From Oscillospiraceae bacterium (GTDB lineage Bacteria > Bacillota > Clostridia > Oscillospirales > Ruminococcaceae), in contig CAADVD010000002.1 of the NCBI GenBank assembly GCA_900752435.1, forward strand, positions 62,001-126,000: a stretch of 64,000 nt of DNA. Direction: 5' to 3'. Position numbers and translations under genes: made by a program. This document shows positions 25,883 through 34,127 of this stretch, one piece after another (positions within the stretch are counted from its first letter, which is position 1; every line of letters starts with the position of its first letter). Below the pieces are notes generated by a model. That model did no database searches. It was not told the DNA's origin and saw only the letters and a list, made by a program, of their open reading frames with translations.

Positions 25883-25899
25883 TAAAGGAGGAACTCATC

Positions 25900-26511
25900 T
25901 TGCAAAAAATCATTCTCATGCGCCATGCCAAAACAAAAGGCAATCAGCTCAAACGCTACATTGGTTCCACTGATGAGCACCTCTGCGAGGAGGGCATCAT
26001 CCTAGCCACCCAATGCCGCAAGCGCCGCACCTATCCTCAGCCGGATTTGCTCTACGTCAGTCCGATGAAGCGCTGTCTGGAAACCGCACACCTGCTCTTT
26101 CCGCAGGCAGAACCTCACATCGTCAACGACCTGCGCGAAACGCACTTCGGCGACTACGAAAACAAAAGCTATGAGGATCTCAAAGACGAGAAAGCCTACC
26201 AAACCTTTCTCGAATACGGCGGCGTTACCGCGTTTCCCAACGGCGAGAGCCGCGGCATGGTGGCGGAACGCGTTTTGCCAGCCTTTGATGCCATCGTCAC
26301 CGAACTGGTTGCTCATCCCGTTCCCACCTGTACCTTGCTTGTACATGGCGGTACCATTATGACCATTCTGGAGCACTATGCGCACCCGAAAAAAGACTAT
26401 TACCATTGGCAGGTAGAACCCTGCGGCGGCTATCTGGTCTGCGTGGATGAAACAACATGGCTGACCGAAAAAAAGCTCAAGGTATTCAAACGTTTCAGAG
26501 GGGAATTCTAA
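25900..26511 (+). CDS. cobC: Histidine-phosphatase family protein, probable alpha-ribazole phosphatase
   Basis: 203 residues from a TTG at 25900, 7 bp after AAAGGAGGA; the frame is open far upstream through the transposon but is not coding there. The phosphoglycerate-mutase fold motifs are ILMRHAKTKGNQ (catalytic His in RHA), VSPMKRCLETA, ETHFGDYENKSYEDL and LVHGGTIMTIL with the second histidine. CobC removes the 5' phosphate of alpha-ribazole phosphate or adenosylcobalamin phosphate. The assignment to CobC rests on the RHxxT-like family plus the operon; substrate is inferred. Confidence 0.85.
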   Translation: MQKIILMRHAKTKGNQLKRYIGSTDEHLCEEGIILATQCRKRRTYPQPDLLYVSPMKRCLETAHLLFPQAEPHIVNDLRETHFGDYENKSYEDLKDEKAYQTFLEYGGVTAFPNGESRGMVAERVLPAFDAIVTELVAHPVPTCTLLVHGGTIMTILEHYAHPKKDYYHWQVEPCGGYLVCVDETTWLTEKKLKVFKRFRGEF

Positions 26512-26515
26512 TCCT

Positions 26516-27493
26516 ATGCTTTACACCACCATTGCCATCTTACTGGGTTTTTTGCTCGATTTGTGCTTCGGCGACCCCTACTGGATGCCGCATCCCATCC
26601 GCCTGATTGGTGCTTTGATTGCCAAAAGCGAAGCGTTTCTGCGCCGGTGCTTTCCGCAGACCCCGTCCGGTGAACGCACCGCCGGTGTTTGCATGACATT
26701 GTTTGTATCCCTTCTGTCCGCTGTTGTTCCGGCTCTGTTGCTGTGGGGTGCATGGGCGCTGTCGCCCTTTCTGTTTCTGGCGCTCCAAGCACTGATGTGC
26801 TACCAAATTCTCGCGGTAAAATCCCTAAAAACGGAAAGCATGAAAGTCTATGACAAACTCCGTCAGCAGGATTTGTCCGGCGCGCGCCAAGCCGTTTCCA
26901 TGATTGTCGGCCGCGATACACAACATCTCACCGCCGAACAAGTCACCAAAGCCGCTGTGGAAACCGTTGCGGAAAACACCTCCGATGGAGTCGTAGCGCC
27001 GCTGTTGTTTCTGATGCTGGGCGGTGCGCCGCTGGGCTTTTTCTACAAGGCGGTCAACACCATGGACTCCATGGTGGGATACAAAAATGACCGTTACCTG
27101 CACTTTGGGCGTTTTTCGGCCAAGCTCGACGATGTGCTCAACTTCATTCCGGCACGCTTGTCCGCCCTGCTGATGATTGCCGCGTCCAAACTAGCCGGCC
27201 TTGACGCCAAAAACGCTTGCTATATCTACCGCCGTGACCGCCGTAACCATGCCAGCCCCAACAGCGCCCATACCGAAGCCGTTTGTGCCGGTGCGCTGAA
27301 TATTCAGCTGGCAGGGGATGCCTACTACTTTGGCAAGCTTTATAAAAAGAAAAACATCGGCGATGCCAACCGTCCCGTGCAGATGGACGACATACCGGCG
27401 GCCAACCGATTGCTTTATGTCACTGCTATTCTGACACTGTGTACGGTGTTGCTTCTGCGTTTGAGCGCACAATTTTTTCTGGGAGGTTTTTGA
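26516..27493 (+). CDS. cbiB: Adenosylcobinamide-phosphate synthase
   Basis: 325 residues, integral membrane protein. CbiB attaches aminopropanol phosphate to cobyric acid. The N-terminal LDLCFGDPYWMPHPIRLIG, the AVETVAENTSDGVVAPLLF block, AVNTMDSMVGYKNDRY and the SPNSAHTEAVCAGALNIQL segment are all conserved. It starts 4 bp after cobC and its stop overlaps the next start as ATGA. Confidence 0.95.
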   Translation: MLYTTIAILLGFLLDLCFGDPYWMPHPIRLIGALIAKSEAFLRRCFPQTPSGERTAGVCMTLFVSLLSAVVPALLLWGAWALSPFLFLALQALMCYQILAVKSLKTESMKVYDKLRQQDLSGARQAVSMIVGRDTQHLTAEQVTKAAVETVAENTSDGVVAPLLFLMLGGAPLGFFYKAVNTMDSMVGYKNDRYLHFGRFSAKLDDVLNFIPARLSALLMIAASKLAGLDAKNACYIYRRDRRNHASPNSAHTEAVCAGALNIQLAGDAYYFGKLYKKKNIGDANRPVQMDDIPAANRLLYVTAILTLCTVLLLRLSAQFFLGGF

Positions 27494-28539
27494 TGATGAT
27501 TCAGCATGGCGGCGACCTGTACGCCTATCCCCATGATTTGCTTGACTTTTCAGTCAACGTAAATCCCCTTGGTTTACCACCTGCGATTCGTGAAGCGGCA
27601 AAGCAGGCTATCGACCACTGCGCACAATATCCCGACCCGCAGTGCCGCGCTCTGCGCGCCGCGTTGAGCGAATATGAGCAAGTTCCCCCCTCTCAAATCG
27701 TATTTGGAAACGGTGCGGCCGACCTCATTTTTCGCTTGGTGCAGATACTGCGCCCCAAACGCGCCTTACTGACCGTTCCCAGCTTCTCCGAATACGAGCA
27801 AGCGCTGAACGCCGCCGACTGCGCGCTGTCCTACCACAAATTACAGCCGGAAGACCAATACGAGCTGAACGACCGCATCCTGCTCCAACTGACCGAGCAG
27901 GTGGACCTATGCTTTCTCTGCAACCCCAACAATCCAACCGGACGGCTCATCAAAAAAGACGTTATCCGCCGCATCGCCGCGCAGTGCTGTCAAAATCACA
28001 TTACGCTGGTGCTGGACGAATGCTTCATCGATTTTCTGGAACACAGCGAAGCGGCTTCCATGAAATCCGAGCTGAATGAATACCCCAATTTAATTTTACT
28101 CAAAGCCTTCACCAAAACCTACGCCATGGCCGGACTGCGGCTAGGGTATGCGCTGTGCGCGGACGAAGCGCTCATCCGCCGCCTGCACGAATCCGCCCAG
28201 CCGTGGAGCGTGTCCATTCCAGCGCAGGAAGCCGCCCTTGCCGCCCTGACTCAAACAGACTATCTTGAGGAAGCCCGTTCCATCATTCAAACCGAGCGCC
28301 CCTATCTGGAGCAAGCGCTCACAGAATTTGGCTTTTCCGTTGTTCCGTCACAAGCCAACTTCATCTTATTCCGTACCGATGACACCGCTTTAATGGAAAA
28401 ACTGCTTCATCAGAACATCCTCATTCGTTCCTGCGCCAATTTCCGCGGACTGGATCACCATCACTACCGCATCGCCGTCAAAACACATGCCGAAAACGAA
28501 CAGCTGATTCACGCCATCGCACAGTGCAGGGAGGGATAG
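27493..28539 (+). CDS. cobD: L-threonine-O-3-phosphate decarboxylase (histidinol-phosphate aminotransferase-like)
   Basis: 348 residues. This PLP enzyme makes aminopropanol phosphate, the CbiB substrate. Fold-type I motifs: FLCNPNNPTGRLI, LVLDECFIDFLE and the lysine region LLKAFTKTYAMAGLRLGY. The family also includes HisC, but position between cbiB and cbiP favours the cobalamin role. Start chosen at 27493, 6 bp after GGAGG; an ATG one codon later is equally possible. Confidence 0.9.
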   Translation: MMIQHGGDLYAYPHDLLDFSVNVNPLGLPPAIREAAKQAIDHCAQYPDPQCRALRAALSEYEQVPPSQIVFGNGAADLIFRLVQILRPKRALLTVPSFSEYEQALNAADCALSYHKLQPEDQYELNDRILLQLTEQVDLCFLCNPNNPTGRLIKKDVIRRIAAQCCQNHITLVLDECFIDFLEHSEAASMKSELNEYPNLILLKAFTKTYAMAGLRLGYALCADEALIRRLHESAQPWSVSIPAQEAALAALTQTDYLEEARSIIQTERPYLEQALTEFGFSVVPSQANFILFRTDDTALMEKLLHQNILIRSCANFRGLDHHHYRIAVKTHAENEQLIHAIAQCREG

Positions 28540-28540
28540 C

Positions 28541-30031
28541 ATGGCCAAATCCATCATGATTCAAGGCACGATGTCCAACGCGGGCAAAAGCCTCATCGCC
28601 GCTGGACTTTGCCGCATTTTCAAACAGGACGGCTGCCGCGTCGCTCCGTTCAAATCGCAAAACATGGCGCTCAACTCCTACATCACCGATGAGGGCTTGG
28701 AGATGGGACGCGCGCAGGTCATGCAGGCCGAAGCCGCCGGTATCGCCCCCTCCGTTCTGATGAATCCGATTTTGCTCAAACCGACCAACGACGTCGGCTC
28801 ACAGGTCATCGTGAACGGGGAAGTGCTCGGCAACATGAAAGCCGCTGATTACTTTTCTTACAAAAAACAGCTGATTCCGGCCATCCAGCACGCCTATAAC
28901 ACCCTCTCTGAGCAATACGACATCATCGTTTTGGAGGGTGCCGGCAGTCCGGCGGAAATCAATCTCAAGCAGGACGACATCGTCAACATGGGCATGGCCA
29001 AGCTTGCCCGGTCACCCGTTCTGCTGGTCGGCGACATCGACCGCGGCGGCGTGTTTGCGTCGCTTTACGGCACGCTGGCGCTGTTGGAGCCAGACGAACG
29101 CGCCATGGTCAAAGGCACCATCATCAACAAATTTCGCGGTGACGAAGCCATCCTAAAGCCGGGATTGACCATGCTCGAAAATCTCACCAAAACTGACGTT
29201 CTCGGCGTCGTACCCTATATGACCCTGTCGCTCGACGATGAAGACAGCCTTTCCGAACGCTTGGACCGCAAGGGCGATGTGGGTCTGGTGGACATCGCCG
29301 TCATTCGCTTTCCGCGCATCGCCAACTTCACCGATTGCAATCCGCTCGAAGCCTTTGACGGTGTCAGCCTGCGCTATGTCAAATCCGTGTCCGAATGGGG
29401 CAACCCCGACATGGTGCTGTTGCCCGGCACAAAAAACACACTCGGCGACCTCAAATGGCTGCGCGAGAGCGGTCTGGAAGCCCGTATCCTCAAACACGCC
29501 GCACAGGATAAACTCGTATTCGGCATCTGCGGCGGCTATCAAATGCTCGGGGAATTCCTGTCCGACCCCGACGGCGTGGAGGGCGGCGGCGTCATGCACG
29601 GCATGGGCTTGCTTCCAAACCGCACCGTGTTCCAGCCGCAAAAGGTGCGCACCCAAACCACCGCCGCATTTGGCGCTGTCACCGGTATGCTTGCTGACCT
29701 CACCGGCCTTTCCTGCACCGGCTATGAAATCCACATGGGTACCACCACGTTTAGCGCAGACCCCATCCCATTCCTGCAAGCGAACGGCGCGCTCCTGGGC
29801 AACTGCAAGGGAAACGTTTACGGCACCTATCTCCACGGCGTGTTCGATGAACGCCCCGTTGCGGAAACCATCGTCCGCGCCCTGTTTGCGCAAAAAGGAC
29901 TCGACAGCGAAGCCGTCTCCGGCGTGGACATCAAATCGTTTCAGGACACGCAGTACGACCTGCTTGCCCAAACCATGCGCGAGCATCTTCATATGCAAAA
30001 AATTTACGACATTCTGGAGGCAGGTATATGA
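28541..30031 (+). CDS. cbiP: Cobyric acid synthase
   Basis: 496 residues, the normal length. CbiP amidates the b, d, e and g side chains. The N-terminal P-loop is MIQGTMSNAGKSL, with RVAPFKSQNMALNSY and ILKPTNDVGSQVI. The amidotransferase domain has LLPGTKNTLGDL, the nucleophile in FGICGGYQMLGE and the histidine in GTYLHGVFDE. The end overlaps cobO as ATGA. Confidence 0.96.
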   Translation: MAKSIMIQGTMSNAGKSLIAAGLCRIFKQDGCRVAPFKSQNMALNSYITDEGLEMGRAQVMQAEAAGIAPSVLMNPILLKPTNDVGSQVIVNGEVLGNMKAADYFSYKKQLIPAIQHAYNTLSEQYDIIVLEGAGSPAEINLKQDDIVNMGMAKLARSPVLLVGDIDRGGVFASLYGTLALLEPDERAMVKGTIINKFRGDEAILKPGLTMLENLTKTDVLGVVPYMTLSLDDEDSLSERLDRKGDVGLVDIAVIRFPRIANFTDCNPLEAFDGVSLRYVKSVSEWGNPDMVLLPGTKNTLGDLKWLRESGLEARILKHAAQDKLVFGICGGYQMLGEFLSDPDGVEGGGVMHGMGLLPNRTVFQPQKVRTQTTAAFGAVTGMLADLTGLSCTGYEIHMGTTTFSADPIPFLQANGALLGNCKGNVYGTYLHGVFDERPVAETIVRALFAQKGLDSEAVSGVDIKSFQDTQYDLLAQTMREHLHMQKIYDILEAGI

Positions 30032-30552
30032 ACGGCTGTATTCACATCTACTGCGGCAACGGCAAGGGAAAAACCACCGCCGCTCTCGGCTTATCCGTCC
30101 GCGCGGCTGGAAGCGGCATGCGCGTGCTGTTTGTGCAGTTTCTCAAAGGCCAGCCCACCAGTGAGCTGGAGAGCCTCAAGCTTCTGCCCAACATCCGTGT
30201 ACTGCGCACGGAACAAAGCGGCAAATTCACATTCCAAATGACCCCCGATGAATTGGCCGACCTCCGCGTCCGCCAGACCGACACCCTGCGCACAGCGATG
30301 GAAGCCGCCCGTTCCGGCGAATGCGATTTGCTTGTGCTTGACGAAATTTTCGGCGCGCTGAGCACCCAAACGGTGGATGAAACGGTGCTCAAAAATTTTC
30401 TTGCGCACAAACCGACCGCGTTGGAGCTTGTCCTAACCGGACGGAATCCATCCGCCGACTACATTGACCAAGCGGATTATGTATCCGAAATCCAAGCGGT
30501 AAAGCACCCCTATGAACGGGGACTGCCTGCCCGAAAGGGGATTGAAAAATGA
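30028..30552 (+). CDS. cobO: Cob(I)yrinic acid a,c-diamide adenosyltransferase (BtuR/CobO type)
   Basis: 174 residues. It attaches the adenosyl group to cobalt. The P-loop YCGNGKGKTTAALGL (inverted nucleotide binding as in CobA) and VLFVQFLKGQPTSELESL, LVLDEIFGALSTQTVDE, ELVLTGRNPSADYID are all present. Overlaps cbiP and cbiC by four bases each. A decayed partial copy of this gene joined to the end of cbiC lies at 33921-34096. Confidence 0.95.
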   Translation: MNGCIHIYCGNGKGKTTAALGLSVRAAGSGMRVLFVQFLKGQPTSELESLKLLPNIRVLRTEQSGKFTFQMTPDELADLRVRQTDTLRTAMEAARSGECDLLVLDEIFGALSTQTVDETVLKNFLAHKPTALELVLTGRNPSADYIDQADYVSEIQAVKHPYERGLPARKGIEK

Positions 30553-31199
30553 AAGTCAACCTGCAAACCGTCCTGCCGCATGAAATTGAACAACGAAGTT
30601 TTGCCATCATCACCGAGGAACTGGGCAATCGGAAGCTGGATCCCGAAAACGAACTGGTCATCAAGCGCGTCATTCACACCTCTGCGGATTTTGACTATGC
30701 CGACAGCCTGACCTTTTCCGAACACGCGGTCACCAAAGCCATGGAAGCCATCCGCAGAGGCGCCTGCATCGTCACCGACACCAACATGGGCAAAGCCGGC
30801 ATCAACAAAAAATCCCTCGCCCGATTCGGCGGGGAAGTGTACTGCTTTATGGCGGACGACGACGTTGCCCAAGCCGCCAAACAAAACGGCACCACCCGTG
30901 CCGTTGCCAGCATGGACAAGGCCGCCGCACTAAATCGTCCCACCATCTTCGCCGTCGGCAACGCGCCCACCGCCTTAGTGCGTCTGTATGAGCTGATCGG
31001 CGAGGGCAAGCTTCGCCCGGAACTCATCATCGGCGTACCGGTCGGCTTTGTCAACGTGGTGGAATCCAAAGAGCTGATTGTGCAAACGGACGTGCCGTAT
31101 ATTGTCGCACGCGGAAGAAAAGGCGGCAGCAATGTCGCCGCCGCCATCTGCAATGCCATTTTGTATCAAATCAAGGACGAATCACAACAGCATTTCTGA
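30549..31199 (+). CDS. cbiC: Cobalt-precorrin-8 methylmutase
   Basis: 216 residues. CbiC moves the methyl group from C11 to C12, giving cobyrinate. The catalytic histidine is in RVIHTSADFDYADSL. GACIVTDTNMGKAGINK, AVGNAPTALVRLYEL, IIGVPVGFVNVVESKE and GRKGGSNVAAAICNAILY are conserved. Last gene of the run; it converges with the second cobalt transporter only 6 bp away and no terminator separates them. Confidence 0.95.
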   Translation: MKVNLQTVLPHEIEQRSFAIITEELGNRKLDPENELVIKRVIHTSADFDYADSLTFSEHAVTKAMEAIRRGACIVTDTNMGKAGINKKSLARFGGEVYCFMADDDVAQAAKQNGTTRAVASMDKAAALNRPTIFAVGNAPTALVRLYELIGEGKLRPELIIGVPVGFVNVVESKELIVQTDVPYIVARGRKGGSNVAAAICNAILYQIKDESQQHF

Positions 31200-31205
31200 A
31201 GCCGG

Positions 31206-31940
31206 TCACTTCCTCTGCCAGCAAAGCGGCAATTCCAGTCCGCACCGCTCCAGCAGCTCTTGGTTCGACAGAATTTCCTCCGTCTTTCCGTCGCAGACAA
31301 TTCGCCCATCCGCCATTAAAATCGTCCTCCTGCACGTTTCCAGCACCATGTCCAAATCATGGGAAGCGATGATTTTCAATTGTGGAAAGGAATTCAAAAT
31401 CCGAATGAGATTGCGGCGGTTTCTGGGATCCAGCGCAATGGACGGTTCGTCCATCAAAATCACTTCCGGCGTCATGGACAGAATGGTGGCGATGGACACC
31501 AGCTTCTTCTCACCGCCCGACATCCGATAAGTTGGCCGGTTTTTCAAATGCACAATGCCGACTAGCTCCATCGCATGCGCCACGCGCGCTTCCACCTCCG
31601 ATTCCGGCAATCCGTAATTTCGCGGTGCAAACGCCACATCCTCATAGGCGGTGGACATAAACAGCTGACTGTCCGAATCCTGAAAAACATAGCCGATTTT
31701 CTCCCGAATCTGCGCCAGCGTTTCTTTTTGTACTGGCATATCTGCCACGCGAATGCTGCCGGAAAAGTTTAATTCCAACCCCACCAGCAATTTTAATAAC
31801 GTCGATTTGCCGACTCCATTTGCTCCCACTAGGCCGATGGAGTCGTTTGCTTCTGCCCGAAAGGAAATTTCCTTCAAAATCTCCGTCTGTTTCTCGTAGC
31901 CAAACGAAACCCGATCCACCTCAATGCAAGCCTTACTCAT
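31206..31940 (-). CDS. cbiO: Second cobalt/nickel ECF ATPase
   Basis: 244 residues from the ATG at 31940, 8 bp after GGAGG. Walker A VGANGVGKST, Q-loop VFQDSDSQLF, signature MSGGEKK and Walker B VILMDEPSIALD are intact. It lacks the C-terminal extension of the first CbiO in this window. It powers the CbiM2/CbiQ2 uptake system encoded just upstream. Confidence 0.93.
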   Translation of the reverse strand: MSKACIEVDRVSFGYEKQTEILKEISFRAEANDSIGLVGANGVGKSTLLKLLVGLELNFSGSIRVADMPVQKETLAQIREKIGYVFQDSDSQLFMSTAYEDVAFAPRNYGLPESEVEARVAHAMELVGIVHLKNRPTYRMSGGEKKLVSIATILSMTPEVILMDEPSIALDPRNRRNLIRILNSFPQLKIIASHDLDMVLETCRRTILMADGRIVCDGKTEEILSNQELLERCGLELPLCWQRK

Positions 31941-32749
31941 CCAAACAACCTCCCCAATAAATTTCCAGCCAGCACCATCACCGGAATCCATCGAAATACC
32001 GCCAGAATGCCGCACCAAATCAACAAATACACAACATCCTGCCACCGCATACGCACCGTCTGCTCCCAATAGCGAAACTCACCGTTGTAACCTCGCAGCG
32101 TCATGCTTTCGTACACCGTTCCGGCGCGATCCATACTGCGCAGCAGCAATTGTCCAACGAGCGAGCCCCACGCTTTCCGATGTACCCCTTTTTGCTTTGG
32201 CGCACGAAGCGCATACGCCTGTGTGGTGCGATTGACCTCTTCCATCAGCAGGGTGACATACCGATACGAGAGCAAAATCTGATTCACCAGCATCCTCGGC
32301 ACATGCAGCAGACGAAACGCATAACAAAGCTTTTCAATGGACGTAGTCGCAATCAGCAAATAGGACGCTAAAACACTGAACACGCCCTTCATCATCAGCG
32401 TTACCATCGACAGCACGCCAGCGTTGATGCGGATTCCGCCCAGCTCCACCGGAATCCGGTCAAAAAACGGATTGAACACGCCAATCAAACAAACCAGCGG
32501 CAGTACAATCCGAAGCCGCTTAAAACTGTCCCTCACCGACAAATCCGCCAGAATGAATCCGGCGATTGGATAAATCACCATCCCAGCCAACCCCAGAACA
32601 TCGTATTTGTCAAAGGACACCACCAAGGCAATGTAAAAAACGGTCACAACAAACTTAACCAGTGGGTGCAGTCGGTTCACCCACTGGTTTCTTTCGGCCA
32701 GTCGATCCAATTGGTGGATTTCAAAAATAGCATGGCTGATTTTACTCAT
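31937..32749 (-). CDS. cbiQ: Second cobalt/nickel ECF T component
   Basis: 270 residues with five to six membrane helices. The first coupling motif is in ALRAPKQKGV and the second in SMTLRGYNGEF, the Ala/Thr-x-x-x-Arg-Gly helix that contacts the ATPase. Overlaps both neighbours by four bases. Confidence 0.92.
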   Translation of the reverse strand: MSKISHAIFEIHQLDRLAERNQWVNRLHPLVKFVVTVFYIALVVSFDKYDVLGLAGMVIYPIAGFILADLSVRDSFKRLRIVLPLVCLIGVFNPFFDRIPVELGGIRINAGVLSMVTLMMKGVFSVLASYLLIATTSIEKLCYAFRLLHVPRMLVNQILLSYRYVTLLMEEVNRTTQAYALRAPKQKGVHRKAWGSLVGQLLLRSMDRAGTVYESMTLRGYNGEFRYWEQTVRMRWQDVVYLLIWCGILAVFRWIPVMVLAGNLLGRLFG

Positions 32750-33744
32750 GACGATTTTTTCTTCTTAAAGAATTTGAACGCGTAGCAAGCCCCAACGCAA
32801 ACGCCGATGACCACCGCGCCGCCCAAAATACCGGAAACGGTCGTACCAAGCGCGGAATCCGAATCCTTGAATGCGTAATCCGGAAGCACCGCCGTTGCTT
32901 CCTGTACCGAATCAGCCGCTTCGTATGCGCCTCCCTCGGCTTCCACTTCGGTCGAGCCGGTCAATTTTTCAATTGACCACTCCAAGCCGTCGGGATAGGA
33001 GGAAGCAGCCAGCGAAAGCCCCCCGCCGATGACCACCGTCGCCACCGCCAAAACCGCCATCGTCTTTTTAAAGGAAAGCCGTCCAGCTTTGGACGTTGTC
33101 TGTTCACACCCATAGAGCAGTTCCGGTCTGGCCTCGTACACGAACACCAAAACGGCGGCCGTAATCAGCCCTTCCACCAGTCCGATTGCCAAATGAATGG
33201 GCTGCATCGTTGCGGCAAACGTGGCAAACGGCAGTTCCGTGATACCGGAAGCCAACGTTTCCAGCGTTACGCTGAACGCACCCAACTGGAGAGTGAGCAC
33301 ACAGCCCAAAATGGATGCCACTGTAATTTTCCCTTTGGACATGCCCGTTTTCATGATGGGCTTCCAAATCAGCAGTGCGCCGACAAAGCACCCGTAAAAC
33401 GCCATGTTCCAAACGTTGCACCCCAGCGCCAGCAAGCCGCCGTCCGCAAACAGCAGGCATTGAATCAGCAGCACGCCAATCATCGTTAAAAATCCGGCAT
33501 ACGGCCCCAACAACGCCGACAACAGCATGCCGCCGCAAAGGTGTCCGCTTGAGCCGGTCCCGGGAATGGTAAAATTAATCATTTGTGCCGCAAACACAAA
33601 CGCCCCCATAATCCCCATCACCGGAATTTTTTTCGGATTGTTTTCCAACCGTACCTTTCTGACGGAATAAGCCGCGGCCGCAGCCGCACAAACATACATC
33701 GTTCCCGCCACCGCTGGCGTCACCAAAGCATCTGCCATATGCAT
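32746..33744 (-). CDS. cbiM: Second cobalt/nickel S component, CbiM fused to a PDGLE domain
   Basis: 332 residues. The mature N-terminus MHMADALVTPAVAGTM carries His2 used for metal binding, so no signal peptide precedes it here. The CbiM core (about 1-215) has FTIPGTGSSGHLCGGMLL and GCNVWNMAFYGCF. The C-terminal part (about 230-325) is a PDGLE domain (SSYPDGLEWSIEKL) with two helices, replacing the separate CbiN. Such CbiM-PDGLE fusions occur in nickel and cobalt importers; the metal cannot be told from sequence. A consensus-like promoter lies 46 bp upstream and no riboswitch was found. Confidence 0.92.
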   Translation of the reverse strand: MHMADALVTPAVAGTMYVCAAAAAAYSVRKVRLENNPKKIPVMGIMGAFVFAAQMINFTIPGTGSSGHLCGGMLLSALLGPYAGFLTMIGVLLIQCLLFADGGLLALGCNVWNMAFYGCFVGALLIWKPIMKTGMSKGKITVASILGCVLTLQLGAFSVTLETLASGITELPFATFAATMQPIHLAIGLVEGLITAAVLVFVYEARPELLYGCEQTTSKAGRLSFKKTMAVLAVATVVIGGGLSLAASSYPDGLEWSIEKLTGSTEVEAEGGAYEAADSVQEATAVLPDYAFKDSDSALGTTVSGILGGAVVIGVCVGACYAFKFFKKKKSS

Positions 33745-33789
33745 CCGTCATTCCCCCCTTTGTTTATTTTCCTCGCTTGAGATACTAAC

Positions 33790-33818
33790 ACTATAGCAAT
33801 ATTACCCAAAACATACAA
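33790..33818 (-). promoter_or_regulatory. Promoter of the second cbiMQO operon
   Basis: TTGTAT (33813-33818), 17 bp, TATAGT (33790-33795) on the minus strand. A GC-rich hairpin AGCCCC / GGGGCT (33818-33841) abuts the -35 box. The leader of about 40 bases is too short for a riboswitch. Confidence 0.65.
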
Positions 33819-33920
33819 GCCCCCTCGGGGGTTATGGGGCTGTCTTTCAATAAATATACAGGGAATAAGTCTTTTCTTGTGAAACCTGGTAGCATTACGA
33901 CTGATTATTAAGAGAGTAAA

Positions 33921-34096
33921 TCCGGAAGCGGTATGCATGTGTTGCTTGTTCGGTTTCTCAAAGATCATTCCACCAGTGCGCTGGAAGGCTTAAAATCTCA
34001 GCCCAACGTCCGTTTAATTTACACAGAAGAAAAGGCGGCGGCAATGTTGCCGCCGCTATCTGCAATGCAATTTTGTATGAAATCAAAAAAGAATAA
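33921..34096 (+). pseudogene. Fused relic of cobO and cbiC
   Basis: Bases 33921 to about 34023 match cobO codons for residues about 28-61 (MHVLLVRFLKDHSTSALEGL against MRVLFVQFLKGQPTSELESL). From about 34026 the sequence switches to the end of cbiC: GRKGG-NVAAAICNAILYEIKKE and a stop at 34094-34096, in a different frame. The middle of cobO and nearly all of cbiC are missing, about 1 kb compared with the intact pair at 30028-31199. There is no ribosome site or start for a working protein. It is a deletion scar of a diverged second cobO-cbiC pair. Confidence 0.85.
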
Positions 34097-34127
34097 TCCG
34101 ACTTTGGAATCAACCAGTTTATCGCAT

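Noticed and set aside
33745..33790. A cobalt/nickel or B12 riboswitch ahead of the second cbiM
   Set aside because: The predicted leader is only about 40 bases.
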